This document shows positions 1-11,222 of a stretch of DNA of 64,000 bases, piece by piece (within the stretch, counting starts at the first letter, position 1; each line of letters begins with the position of its first letter). Location: positions 427,453,479-427,517,478 of the forward strand of contig CM068369.1 in assembly GCA_034769895.1 (NCBI GenBank). The letters are read 5' to 3'. Below the pieces are notes generated by a model that searched no databases, was not told the DNA's origin, and worked only from the letters and a program-made list of their open reading frames with translations. The position numbers were made by a program, and so were the translations under genes. The DNA comes from Magicicada septendecula. Lineage: Eukaryota > Arthropoda > Insecta > Hemiptera > Cicadidae.

Positions 1-283
1 CGTTGTAGTCAGTGCGTCATTGTTTTTTGTTATGACGGAACAGTGTTATTGTCCAATCATAATTCATATTGTAGTCTTTCGTCACAAACACCGCCATGGC
101 CTCTTTTGATGTTTTCACGTCCATCGGCGACCTTGGTGTCTTACTCTGGCTGAATTTGCGTTGTTCCTTTTTCCAGAGGGACAATGTACCTAACCATTCT
201 GTGTTTAAAATTTACATAATACAAACATTGAAAATACCTATGTAACCCATAATTATGGTACTGGGTCATTATCTACTGTTACA
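1..283 (-). repeat. Element A 3' LTR, visible part
   Basis: This matches 4536-4818 base for base in length, with about three substitutions. On the minus strand it begins TGTAACAG directly after the polypurine tract at 284-290. The rest of this LTR lies outside the window. Confidence 0.85.
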
Positions 284-332
284 AACCCCCTCAAGGAAAA
301 TGTTTGTGTCGAAACCCAAAAAATTTCCTTGA
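284..332 (-). promoter_or_regulatory. Element A polypurine tract with abutting hairpin
   Basis: On the minus strand a hairpin stem (TCAAGGAAA pairing with TTTCCTTGA, at 324-332 and 291-299) runs straight into a G-rich purine tract that touches the LTR start. The purine tract is the expected plus-strand primer for reverse transcription. The same stem-plus-tract layout recurs in B, C, D, G, H and J. Confidence 0.75.
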
Positions 333-2182
333 CTCATTCACACTTTCCTAAAAGGATCGGTCTAGATATGTCACCACAACCCCCTGTAACGTTACAAAAA
401 ATTTTATCATTACTTACCCTTGGTCTCATGATGTTGGTCGCACCCTCTGACCTTACTGGACTTCTCCTGAGAGATCCCTACACCATAAGGCCATGAGGCA
501 CTCTACACTCCTGTTCTGACGCTCCAGCCAGCCCAGGACTGCGGTCACAACACCACAAAACTCTGAAACATCGAATACAAAATTTTAAAATAGTGGTCTA
601 GTACACTTACATATCTACAACTGATATGTTCCCTTTTAGACGCATTGGTTTGTGTTTGGGGCATTGGTTTGTTTTTAATTCAAAAGTTTCAACCTCACAA
701 CTACAAGACTTAGAATACATTGATTTTTTACCACCACCAAACTCAATTTCTTCCTTGTAAGAAAATAAACAACATATATATAACTACACATAATACAATG
801 CATCAACAATTCTTTAATATACCCCCAAAATACCTTCACCTAATTATTTCTATAAATTCAGCTTACAACTATCATGGCAGACACTTTTATTATTTAAATT
901 TTGTTACTCAACTTAGATTCACTTCTTCTATTTTGTAAATGGCAGCTTACTAGAATATTTTATTCAACTTCATTTGTAACTTTAGACTTCCAACTTTAAA
1001 ATCTACTATATTTCAACACTTGTTATCGTCATTACCCCTGTAATGACCTCCTAACCACACACTCTATTGCCATCAACATAATAAAACATCATAAAACATT
1101 GTACATTACATATTAACATTGTTACATTTACCTTACATTAAACAATTTAAATTTACATGACTTGTACCAAACTTTATAACATCAATTCTCAATTAACTTT
1201 TAATTATTTAACATTCATTAGATTCTATACAACAATTTCAATTTTATCCTTACCCTTCTGTTACATTACCTTCCTGCTATGAATTTTCCTTTTTTCTAAC
1301 CCTTCTATCTTTACTAGTTTGGGTGACTCTCTATTACTCACTATTTTCTCTGTCTTATTTTGGCATCTGTCAACCTAACCTTACTCATCTCTTTTTTCTA
1401 CACTAACCGCTTCTAACCATTAATATATTTTGACACCAATATCTCTATAATAACCCCCTTCACAAATCCCATTTAAAACCTCTGGCACCGCGCATTTTTT
1501 GTACTAGTATGTGTGTATTCCCTCACTATGCTCATTCCATCATTGGTTCCTGACCCTTTCAGATAACCCTTTCCGGCACACAACGATTCCTTCCTGTCTC
1601 AACATCTCTCGTTGCAGACTCCTACACCAATACCCTTATTACAAAATATCACCATCAACCACAAATATAATTACCCTGCACATTGCTCACCTCTACATAT
1701 AATTACTAACAACTGTGTCCCTAAAATATCTAACACCTCTTTATATATTATCAGCATCTCAACACTTTATTTTTCCTAACTCCCAATAACTCTATTTTAT
1801 CCTTACTACCCAAACTCTTTTACAACATTTCAACTTAATATACCATTAGAAAATTCATCACTTACCAACTAACAACAATACCTCTCAATACCCAACTCTA
1901 TTACCTGCTTAATCATTTACTAACCCTTTAGAATCTAAATCTCATAATATCATTTAAACTTTCTTCATCAAACTTTCTTGAATTATTTAAAATTCTACAA
2001 TACATGTTTACCTAAAAAATACATAAAATACACAATAGCAAAAATACACAAATACATAGACATCAATACACAAAAATATGCAATCCACATAATCACTAAA
2101 TCATTTACCATAATCAGTCCTAATCAGTCCATTTAAAAAACACTGTCCACATAATTAAATATTCATAACACAATAAGAACAA
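333..2182 (-). other. Element A 3' interior, non-coding, with pol-derived island
   Basis: About 1.85 kb of very AT-rich DNA without a plausible gene. Around 1496-1640 it is suddenly less AT-rich. Read on the minus strand, this stretch resembles the protease-RT linker of the pol gene in element G (46062-46241), especially at its two ends. The equivalent island is found in the same relative place in B, C, D, G, H and J. Confidence 0.6.
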
Positions 2183-3304
2183 TTAGCCTCCATCATCAAA
2201 TAATAGTCTTATCTTTGGTCTGTACAATTTATTTTTTATTAAATACATTATATTAACATCATTAATATAACACTTATTTAAATTCTTACATTTTACAAAA
2301 CCGTCATCATTAATAGGGTTATTACCTGTCAATTCATCATACAACCTGTCACGATTGGTTATTGTCCTGTCACCTCCAGTATAATTAGTCACCACTAGGT
2401 ACGTTATAAAGTCATTATTTCCATTATCATCTTCTCCTACTGCTATATCCGCTTCATTACAAGGTAAGTATTTACTTTTATTATATTTATCACTCCTATC
2501 TCCACCTAACTTTTCCATAAATTCTTCATAATTTTTCTTTAATTTAAATATCTCTATTTCTCTCTTTCTCTCTCTCTCAAAACATTTCTCACCATCATAC
2601 CAAGCTACACACTCTCTCTCAAAACATGCAGGGGATACTAACTTATCATTACAGCACCACCTGTGAAGTGCACAAAATACCAAGGGAAATTTATCTGTAG
2701 ACCTATCGTCTTTCACATATTCACATGAAGCCATTTCTTCACCCCCCACTACAACATTACGGGAAAAATTTACCCCCTGCAACCCCTTTATCTGTAAATT
2801 CTCTCTATACTTTCTCTCTAATTCATCAACACTTTTTATCACTTCATTATCAAATTCTACTCCCATTATACTTTTATCACCACTCTCAATACTCACACAG
2901 TTATTTTCTAACACCATATTTTTAATTCTATTATCATAATTCTCACCACTACTTACATTGTCTTTATTTTCGTTCAATTTATCTGATTCTCTACTATTCT
3001 CTACCCCCATTTTACTCTCGTAATTTTCATCTACTTGATTTAATTTGACATTTTGTAAAGTATTTTGCTTCTTGAGCTCATTCTCAAAACTATCTACTTT
3101 TACATTAAATGTATTATTCATTTGATTTAATTTGTCTTCAAATTTATTATTCTGTTGTTCAAATTTGTCACTAATTAACGTGAATAAATCTTCTAGCGAG
3201 ATTTTGTTTTCAATTACTTTAGGTGTTGAGCTAGCGTGTCTTTCCAATAAAATGGATTCTGTCTCTGTATTGTCCATTTCCAGACTATTATTATTTTCTG
3301 CCAT
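2183..3304 (-). CDS. Gag-like protein of element A, 373 aa, with conserved DDGG C-terminal domain
   Basis: The frame is open from an ATG at 3304 (MAENNNS) to a stop after LLFDDGG. The N-terminal third (residues about 25-115) has a STPxxI...SLEDLF start and heptad-like coiled coil, matching the start of the Gag proteins in elements C and G. The rest differs from those Gags. It lacks capsid and zinc-finger motifs and carries a block rich in conserved words (ALHRWC, VAWYDGE, ERKREIEI, NYTGGDRT, INDVNI, RLLFDDGG). The same block is found in B and H, and in a diverged form in D. Coiled coils suggest self-assembly, but the function of the C-terminal domain is unknown to me. It is the only gene in the element, so reverse transcriptase must come from elsewhere. 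Confidence 0.7.
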   Translation of the reverse strand: MAENNNSLEMDNTETESILLERHASSTPKVIENKISLEDLFTLISDKFEQQNNKFEDKLNQMNNTFNVKVDSFENELKKQNTLQNVKLNQVDENYESKMGVENSRESDKLNENKDNVSSGENYDNRIKNMVLENNCVSIESGDKSIMGVEFDNEVIKSVDELERKYRENLQIKGLQGVNFSRNVVVGGEEMASCEYVKDDRSTDKFPLVFCALHRWCCNDKLVSPACFERECVAWYDGEKCFERERKREIEIFKLKKNYEEFMEKLGGDRSDKYNKSKYLPCNEADIAVGEDDNGNNDFITYLVVTNYTGGDRTITNRDRLYDELTGNNPINDDGFVKCKNLNKCYINDVNIMYLIKNKLYRPKIRLLFDDGG

Positions 3305-3480
3305 TTTTGTACTTTAAATGTTGGAATTACTATTTCACTTTACTTGTAATTAGTTACACAATTACTACTTACTCTATTTTGTCAACATAACCTCCATAAC
3401 CTCTCTTATTAGGTTCTGGATTATTTCGTCACCCTCTATGTCTCTGAATCTGGCTTATTTATATAAAGTAATTTTATATA

Positions 3481-3595
3481 AAGTCCCTGTTTGGGCGCCA
3501 TTTGTGATATTAAATAATTATTATTATATATAATGTCCCTGTTCGGGCGCCATTTGTGATATTAAATAATTATGTCCCTAGTTCTGGGCGGCATT
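3481..3595 (-). promoter_or_regulatory. Element A primer-binding region: three tandem U5-end/PBS units
   Basis: On the minus strand, three times in a row, the LTR terminus-like AATATCACAAA is followed by a primer-binding-site-like sequence. The middle copy reads TGGCGCCCGAACAGGGAC, the textbook complement of a lysine tRNA (UUU) 3' end. The two others are variants. Because units repeat, the true inner edge of the 5' LTR is ambiguous. Confidence 0.8.
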
Positions 3596-4818
3596 TGTGA
3601 TATTACTCATTTAATCATTATAATCTATTTTTATTTATATGTACAAATAGTACCATAATATGGCACGTGTGTACTTACCAACTTTGATTACTGCCGGGCT
3701 CATACTCTTCTTATTTACTGTGCTTTTACCTAAGGGGTGCCAGGATTCACTAAAAGCGAGATTCTTTGAGTCAAAGAAGGTGACACAAATGAGAACACTG
3801 TCTTCAGAGTGAAAGTAACTATCAAATTTTAATTTCCAAAGTAAATTCAGTATATAAAACCATGTGCCCAAAATGGCGTCGTACAATGTTACAAAAAACA
3901 AAATGGTGGCTATTTTAATCAACCCTATTCATTCTTAATATTCTCTTTTTGGTCACTAATTACGATCATTGAAACTGTTATCTTTGTGCTGCAGCTCTTA
4001 ATTATTTAATAAATTGTATTTTCGTTTGCCCACAAACCAATGCCCTCGGCAGATATTCATGGCCATGTGCTCACTCACACACTCTCACATACGTTCACAC
4101 TATTACAAGTACATTGTTTAATTGGTTTGTTTTCGATTAATGAGCTCATTAAAATAATAAAGAAAATGACAAAGGTTTGACTTCTCTCAATGGTGATCTG
4201 CGCTGCTCCCTCGCTGTTGTTGATTGAGTTCCAGGTGCATGGCTGGTGTTCGCCTCATGTTTTTGTTTCCATTAAAATGTTAGCACTGATTTTACATGTT
4301 CTGGTTTTAATTGTTATTAAACTTGAGCCTGTATCGCTCCACCCATCACAATTGTAATTGAGAATCTAGTTGTATTAAACTTTTATGTTAAAACTGATCA
4401 TACAGCGATACATCGCTGTTGATCCCTTGAAGAACAACGCTGAATTGAGACGGAGGCAAATGTAAATTTTTCGCTTGTGTGTGTGTATTTTTACGTCATC
4501 AAGCTTTGTCATACAGGACAACGCCTGGTTACATGCGTTGTAGTCAGTGCGTCATTGTTTTTTGTTATGACGGAACAGTGTTATTGTCCAATCATAATTC
4601 ATATTGTAGTCTTTCATCACAAACACCGCCATGGCCTCTTTTGATGTTTTCACGTCCATCGGCGACCTTGGTGTCTTACTCTGGCTGAATTTGCGTTGCT
4701 CCTTTTTCCAGAGGGACAATGTACCTAACCATTCTGTGTTTAAAATTTACATAATACAAACATTGAAAATACCTATGTAACCCATAATTATGGTACTGGG
4801 TCATTATGTACTGTTACA
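3596..4818 (-). repeat. Element A 5' LTR
   Basis: This LTR is about 1.22 kb and reads TG...CA in either orientation. It ends at 4818 on the same base as the left LTR ends at 283. Its inner edge could lie further left if the tandem PBS units count as LTR, as they do in elements B and H. No gene is visible in it. Confidence 0.8.
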
Positions 4819-5016
4819 TATATTATGTGTATGTACATTGTATTTTGGGTACTTAACATTGATAATTCTTATTGAGTACATGATAATGAGAACTGATGAA
4901 ATGATTTAACAGTATGTAATTATTAATATTTTATAATGTAATGGTAAAGATATTACAATCAAAATAATTAGTGTTGTGTGCATACATGGCAGTTTGTGTA
5001 AGCAATGTTTACAGTT
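4819..5016 (+). other. Interior fragment of element J between A and the LINE
   Basis: A short AT-rich remnant. Positions 4825-4895 resemble 40247-40325, also in J, so J carries a diverged internal duplication. The last 12 bases (5005-5016, ATGTTTACAGTT) are the LINE target-site duplication, repeated at 39319-39330. Confidence 0.6.
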
Positions 5017-5118
5017 GGGTGGCAAAGTTACATCCGTAGCATCCTTTAAGCTACACGTGTCACCTGGGTAGTGGTAAATGAGTAACAGCGTTAGGCTGCT
5101 TCCCAAGGTCTAGACCAA

Positions 5119-7350
5119 ATGAAGCGACACACAAAGAACGATAAACAAATCTGCTCTTTTAAGAGCAAAATTGACTCACGGCAAAGTTGCAACATTCTTC
5201 ATTGGAATGCTGGAGGACTGTCGTGTCAAAAAATGACTGAAATAAAGAAAATAATTAAGGACAGAAACATGGATGTTCTAATAATTAACGAAGCAAATAT
5301 AACTGTGGATAACATAAAATATTTCAAAATAAGTCAGTTTACTATATTCGGATTGTACAAAAGTAGGCAAGTGGCCAGTGGTATTCTTGTGGCTGTCAGA
5401 AATAGTTTGAAATCCAAATTTAAAATAATAAAAGAAATGAATGAGCAAGACAAGTCAGAAATCATAAAGCTTGAAATCTGGAAAGAAAATAAAAGATTAA
5501 ATATATATGGAATTTACAGTCCACCCAAAAATAAAAATCTTAATCTGGACAACATAAATCTGCAACAGAAAACTATAATGGTTGGAGACTGTAATGCAGC
5601 ATCACCATCCTGGGGATACAACTACATAAATGAGGCAGGAAGGATCGTGGAGGATCTCATTAGCTCCAGCAATATGGAATTGCTTTACAAAACAACAAAC
5701 ATCCCGACATTCTTACACTATTCAGGGACAACAACTAATCCGGACTTAGCCCTAGTCTCAGCAGATATCAGCGACCACGTTTGTAGAACAGTAATAGAAG
5801 ACCCAGGATGCGGCCATAGAGCAGTGCAGCTCACATACAGCTGGAGATGTAGAGTTCAAAAACAAACTACAAGAACATCATGGAACTTCAAAAAAGCAAA
5901 CTGGACAAACTTTGGGGATTACCTGGAAGAAAATATCCATCTGATTGATATAGAGGGTAGACCAGGAGAACTGACCGAACAACTTAACAGTCTAATTCTT
6001 TCCTCGGCAAAACAAAACATCCCTAGAGGAAAAACAGTTAAGTACAAGCCATTCTGGACATCACAATTAACAGATTTGAAAAAGGCTAGAGATCAGGCAA
6101 GAATAAAGGCAGAAAAATCCCAAAATCCTGCTGATGTGAAAGAGTGGCGAAGATATGCGGCAGTATTAAGAAGACAAGTATGCGAAGAAAAACGAAAATC
6201 ATTCACGACGTTCCTGAACAATCTGAACTACCGCACTGATGCTGCCAAAATTTATAAACATATGAACATGCTAAACAACAAATTCCCCAAGTTAAGTCAG
6301 AGACCTATCATAATAAATGGCAGAGAAATCACAAACAACAGAGAGATAGTAGAAAGGTTTAATACATTCTATTCAACACAGTATAAGATTGCTGCAGAGA
6401 CTAAAGTCAATGAGAAGAAACTTAAACTCCAAGAGAGGCATCATAATACAAATACAACTTCAAGCATACGGGAGTTATTTGTCAAAAATTTTACAATGGA
6501 AGAATTGAAGGAGGCAATAAAAAAGCTTAAAAATGGCAAACAACCTGGACCAGATAGAGTGCACCCTGAATTTCTCAAGAACCTGAAGCCTGCCACATTA
6601 AGTACATTATTAGCAATATATAACAAAATATGGAACTCAACAGAATCTCTCCTTTCAGAGTGGACAAAAGCAACAATTGTTCCCATCATCAAGCATGGCA
6701 AACCAGCAGACTCAATAACATCCTATAGACCCATTGCCCTTACATCACAATTGGCAAAGGTGCAGGAACGAATGATAGCAACTAGATTGAACTATTACTT
6801 GTAAAGAGAAGGACTGCTTGCCCCAGAACAGGCAGGCTTCAGAACAAATCGCTCAACATCACACCAAATAGCCCATTTAACACAAGAAATTAAAAGTGCA
6901 TTCAACAGAAAGGAAAGTGTCCTGGCGGTCTTCGTAGACTTTAAGGGCGCATACGATACGGTATGGAGGGACAAACTGATAAATAAAATAAGGCACCTTA
7001 ACATCACAGAAAACATGTTTAATTGGTTGAAGAGATTTTTGAAACAGCGCTGGATTTCAACAAGATACAACGACAGCCATTCCAAGTACAAACAAGTAAA
7101 AATCGGCCTACCACAAGGAGCTGTGAATAGTACAATCCTCTTTAATATCTATATAAATGACTTGGTCAAACGAGTGAAAGTGGTTGAAGGAATACAGACG
7201 TGCATGTTTGCCGATGAAGTGCTCATCTGGGCCAGGGGATCATACAAGAAATGACAGGACATCACTCTACAAAAGAACATGAACAAAGCCCTCCTCGGCC
7301 TGCAAAGGTGGGCAGAAGAAAACAACATGCAGATTAATGCAGAAAAGTCC
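5119..7350 (+). pseudogene. LINE ORF, 5' part: endonuclease and reverse transcriptase
   Basis: The frame opens at ATG 5119. Residues about 25-240 look like an APE endonuclease (LHWNAGG, INEAN, GDCNAASPSWG), although the usual final SDH motif reads CGH here. From about residue 450 reverse transcriptase blocks follow: NGKQPGPD, SYRPIALTS, then after the stop codon at 6802-6804 AGFRTNRST, VFVDFKGAYD and GLPQGA. The catalytic box reads FADE where FADD is expected (Glu codon at 7216-7218), and a second stop lies at 7252-7254. The frame then runs to 7350, where element B is inserted. These defects make the element inactive. Confidence 0.85.
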
Positions 7351-8545
7351 TGTGACAGTACAAAAAGGCCTGTTATCATAATTATGGGATTAAGGGATTT
7401 CATATTGTATTTTTATTATATTTATGAATGTCAACCATGGTTAGGTCAGTTTTACCCATGTCCAAAGAAACAACGCATATTCAACAAGAGTGGAATGATT
7501 CAAAGGGCACCGGCTGACGTGTGCAACCGAACACATACAATGGCGGTATAGGTGAAGACAAACTCTAAATATAAAATCTCATTGGCCAGCTATGTGTGTC
7601 GTCATTAATAAATGATAATGACGTACCAGTAATAACGTATAAACCAAGGCGTTGGCCGTAGAAACAAAAGATGGTGACGTCATATATACTACTACATACG
7701 CAGATTTTGCGTATAACCCGTCCTCAGTCTGCATTACCAACTCAGAGCGTACACATGTTCAATTGTGTGCTGGTCAGTTATTGCCAGCAAAGATGTTGAA
7801 AATTTGTAAAAATGTAATCACACAATGTAACTAGCTTCAGTGACCAGTTTAAATGAAGTAATCTAAATTCAGTGCACTCAGGAACAGACAGATCACAAAG
7901 TTCGGCCGAACATCCGCCGACCATCATGGGAATAGTCTGACGAACGCCATTACCACTATAACTCAGGGAAGTCCTTTTAAATATTCCAAATTCTAAATAG
8001 TCAAATGAGCTCAAAAATATTATTAAGACAAAATGTAATCACAATCAACGTATGAAATGTGCGAGTGAGAAAGTGAGAGTGAATGGATGCCGGCATTTAA
8101 AAACCATAGTCTGAGGCGCTGGTTCATGTTTTGCACATACAGTAGAGCGTCAATAATTCGGACGTCAAAAATCCGGATCGTCGATAATCCGGATTCGATT
8201 CTGGCGAAAAAAAAAAATCGCATGAAGTGAATACATTTGTTTAAAAGCGTCGGCACAACTGTAAAACTCGCTGTGCCCTACAGAGTGGAGCGCGAATTGC
8301 GTGTTGTGTGGAGGAGGGAGGGGCAGTGAAAGCGGGAGAGTCAAGGTCGCACAGTCACATGTATACCTGCTACCCTGCCCCTGTCAGTCGCGTCAGGCAA
8401 CTGACCTCGAGTATTGTTCTCTGTGCGTGCACTAAGTTTTTGTTTACCAAATCGATCGTTTGTGTACAGTAGAGTGTTTGTGTGTGTGTCGGTTTGTCTG
8501 TGTTTTGTTTTTTGTAACACATTACAGTACTGTTCTGTACCTGTG

Positions 8546-10397
8546 ATGGCGTCAAGTTCAAAGAAAAAGCACACTTTTTTAACCGTTGAAACCAAGTTAA
8601 AAATTTTAGAAAGGTTAGGAAAAGGTGAAAGTGGGGTATCACTTGCAAAGATTTATGGGGTAGGAACTTCTACAATAAGTGATATTAAGGCGAAAAGAGC
8701 CCAGGTGGAACAATTTGCATCAAAACTGGACTCTGAAGAAGGGACGCTGAAAAGAAAAACTGCACGTTCAGCAAACAACAAAGCCTTAGAAGACGCAATG
8801 TACGTGTGGTTCACTCAAAGGAGAAGCTTAGGAGAGCCAATTTCAGGCCCATTGATTTGTGAAAAAGCCTTACAATTTAATGAACAGCTTAATGGACCAA
8901 AAGATTTCAAAGCCAGTTCTGGCTGGCTTAAGAACTTCAAATCTAGGCACGGGATTAGAGAGTTAGACATCGAAGGAGAAAAACTTTCCTCAGATTTAGC
9001 GGCTGGAAGAGTTTTTAAAGAGAAGTTTATTAAGGAAGCACTAGAAAAAGGTTATTCTAGGGATGACGTATACAACGCCGATGAGACCGGGATAAACTGG
9101 CGAGCCCTTCCACGCAAGTCGCTGGCATCAAGACGCGAACAATCCGCTCCCGGTTTTAAAGTAAGCAAAGAGAGAATAACGGCTATGGTATGTGCTAATG
9201 CCAGTGGGGAGCACAAGGTAAAATTGTTAGTGATTGGGAAGAGCAAAAAACCACGTTGCTTTAAAAATGTGCACACCCTTCCTGTTTCGTACACGTCTCA
9301 GAAAAGTGCTTGGATGACTTCAATCATTTTTCTTGATTGGTTTAAAAATGATTTTATCCCTAGTGTTACAAAATTCCATGAGGAGAAAAAGAAAAGTGGG
9401 AAAGTTCTTCTTATCATTGATAACGCACCCACACATCCCCCTCTCGAAGTATCAAACGAAATCGATCAGAATTTCGAAGTGCAATTTCTCCCACCTAACG
9501 TTACTGCAACTCTGCAGCCAATGGACCAGGGACTGATCGAGAAAATTAAGAGGATCTATAGAAAGCAGCTCCTGCATCGCCTTTTATTGGCAGAAAAGGA
9601 CGAAGAGAGTGTAGTTCAGTTTATAACAAAGTTGAACGTTAAAGATAGCATTTACATGCTTGCCGATGCTTGGGAAACTCTCACCAAATGTAATTTGCAA
9701 AGAGCCTGGAGAAAATTATGGCCTGATGAAGATTGCAGGATTGAAGAAAATGCAAATGAAAATGAAGATTGCGTTGTAAACGAGGTGACAGAAATCTGCA
9801 GCACGATCCCGGGATTTGAACAGTGTGACGAAAATGATGCCAGTGAGTGGTTGGCTGTTGATGACAACGATCCTGGGTACCAGATTTTGAGCGATCAAGA
9901 AATAGCTGACATGGTGTCTGAAGGTATGTAGCACTGCTTAAACATACAGTAGGCCTACTGTAACTTTTTGTATTTTAGCCAAACAAACTGTTTGCATTAT
10001 CTGACGCTGTACTGTTAGTGTCGTTTTAAATTCACTGTTCTATTTTTAAAATATTTAGCCAACTTTGCACTTGTTCATTTTTTCTATAAAATTAGAAAAA
10101 GAAAACATTTGTTTCGTTTGTTTATTTAGGCGTACTTTTTCATTTTAAGGGGACGCAGAAACAGTAGAATCTGATGGGGACGAGAATGAAAATGACATTG
10201 AAGAAGCAGGGCCGACACATTCCGAAGCATTTATGGCAGCAGAGACACTGATGTCATGGCTTGAAAAACAGACTGAGAGCACACCAACCCAGCTCATTCT
10301 CCTAAAACGAATCAAGGACTTAGCTGCAAAAAAACGAACCACTACCGCTATTCAAAAGTCCATAAAAGATTTTTTTAAAAGCTCAAATACTGTATGA
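8546..10397 (+). CDS. Tigger transposase, two exons (8546-9923 and 10150-10397), about 541 aa
   Basis: A cut-and-paste transposase that would bind the element's ends in the nucleus. I chose ATG 8546 (MASSSKKKHT) because homologous sequence starts there; an upstream in-frame start at 8414 would add a low-complexity leader. Residues about 10-60 form the first helix-turn-helix (psq/CENP-B N type) and residues about 85-150 a CENP-B/Tc5-like second DNA-binding domain. The catalytic core shows YNADETGINW, then LLIIDNAPTH, then LQPMDQG, a DDD triad with 34 residues between the last two aspartates. A GT...AG intron at 9924-10149 joins in frame to an acidic second exon ending IQKSIKDFFKSSNTV, the kind of tail seen in Tigger proteins. 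Without splicing the protein stops seven bases into the intron. Confidence 0.9.
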
Positions 10398-10505
10398 TTT
10401 ACTGTACGTATTTTTATTACTGTACTTTACTGTATTTTGTTGTAGGTCTAGATTTACTGTACATAAAATAAGACAGTCTGTAAATGCAATACTGTACATA
10501 CAGTA
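10388..10505 (+). repeat. Cluster of TACTGTA motifs inside Tigger
   Basis: Six direct copies of TACTGTA start at 10388, 10400, 10418, 10428, 10455 and 10490, and one inverted copy lies at 10499. The same heptamer spans each end of the transposon together with its TA (8137-8143 and 10725-10731). A palindromic pair, TACAGTAGGCCTACTGTA, is in the intron at 9945-9962. These could be transposase-binding or regulatory sites. Confidence 0.6.
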
Positions 10506-11222
10506 TTTTTTTCTGTAATTGAAAAATGTAAAAATTTAACTAAATTAATGGTTTTATTCATCCGCTCCACTTCTGTAACCATCAGAGTGAATTATGAACG
10601 ATTTTAGCAAGTTTTTTTTTACTGAAGATGTTTACTGGCGCTTTTATTGGTTCATTTCGAAAATCCGGACAATTTGATAATCCAGAAGGGGTCCGGTCCC
10701 AATTAATCCAAATTATTGACGCTCTACTGTATATTATTTAATGAGTATAACGAAGCAAGTAACTTTGAATTCAATACTGCAGTTTTAAAATACATTTGTT
10801 TAAAAGATTAACATCCAGAATAAAGCAAATGCTATATAGAGGTCAAAGCATGGTAAAAAGGCGGAAGTCATGAAGCCGCCATTTTGATAATTGTTTAGAT
10901 GAGAAATGACTCCAATTGTGCATAACATCAAAATATTGAAAATAAAATAAATCATAGATTGTTTAACTACATGTTGTGCAAATGGTTATTTCGAAAACCC
11001 GACTACCTCTGCCTTTTCGCTTAACGAAGCCCTGGACCCGAAAGATAAAATTAATGCTTATAATAAAGCCACATGTTACACCGGATGTATGGTGAGTACT
11101 GTTTTATTGACAATTAAAAAACATAAAAATAACTTGTCATATTTGTATAAGATATGTAAGTTAACAGATGTCGCCCAGAACTAGGGACACTATTTATTTG
11201 TATAATGTTTAAAAAGTTAACA

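Larger units (their letters stand above)
1..4818 (-). mobile_element. LTR element A, gag-only Ty3/Gypsy-like, 5' LTR on the right; left LTR cut by the window edge
   Basis: Positions 1-283 and 4536-4818 are the same sequence with about three differences, so two LTRs bracket an interior that reads on the minus strand. On that strand the LTR begins TGTAACAG, preceded by a purine-rich tract, and ends AATATCACA, followed by lysine-tRNA-type primer sites. The interior of about 3.3 kb holds one gag-like frame and no pol frame. The close LTR match suggests a young insertion. The left flank is outside the window, so the target duplication cannot be tested; the right flank at 4819 is interior of element J. 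Confidence 0.85.
8139..10729 (+). mobile_element. Tigger/pogo DNA transposon, apparently complete
   Basis: A 2,591-bp element with terminal inverted repeats: CAGTAGAGCGTCAATAATTC at the left, mirrored at the right end as ATTATTGACGCTCTACTG with one or two mismatches. It is flanked by TA on both sides (8137-8138 and 10730-10731), the pogo-superfamily target. The unoccupied site can be read in B's other LTR at about 35420-35430. It encodes one transposase with a short 3' intron. I see no stop or frameshift in the coding sequence, so it may be a recently active copy. Confidence 0.92.
7351..11222 (+). repeat. Element B 5' LTR, interrupted by Tigger
   Basis: LTR sequence covers 7351-8138 and 10732-11222, split by the Tigger at 8139-10729. 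The right LTR of B shows the unsplit sequence around that point, confirming a TA duplication. The last part (from about 11165) contains an internal primer-site-like unit before the true LTR end at 11222. Confidence 0.85.

Noticed and set aside
1511-1702. Short open frames over the pol-derived islands on the strand opposite to the element (also at 15094, 18703 and 58948)
   Set aside because: They are antisense to the pol-like strand and differ between copies; the shared nucleotide island explains them.
8414-8545. Upstream start for the Tigger transposase
   Set aside because: The added residues are Cys/Val/Phe-rich low complexity; recognisable transposase sequence starts after the ATG at 8546.
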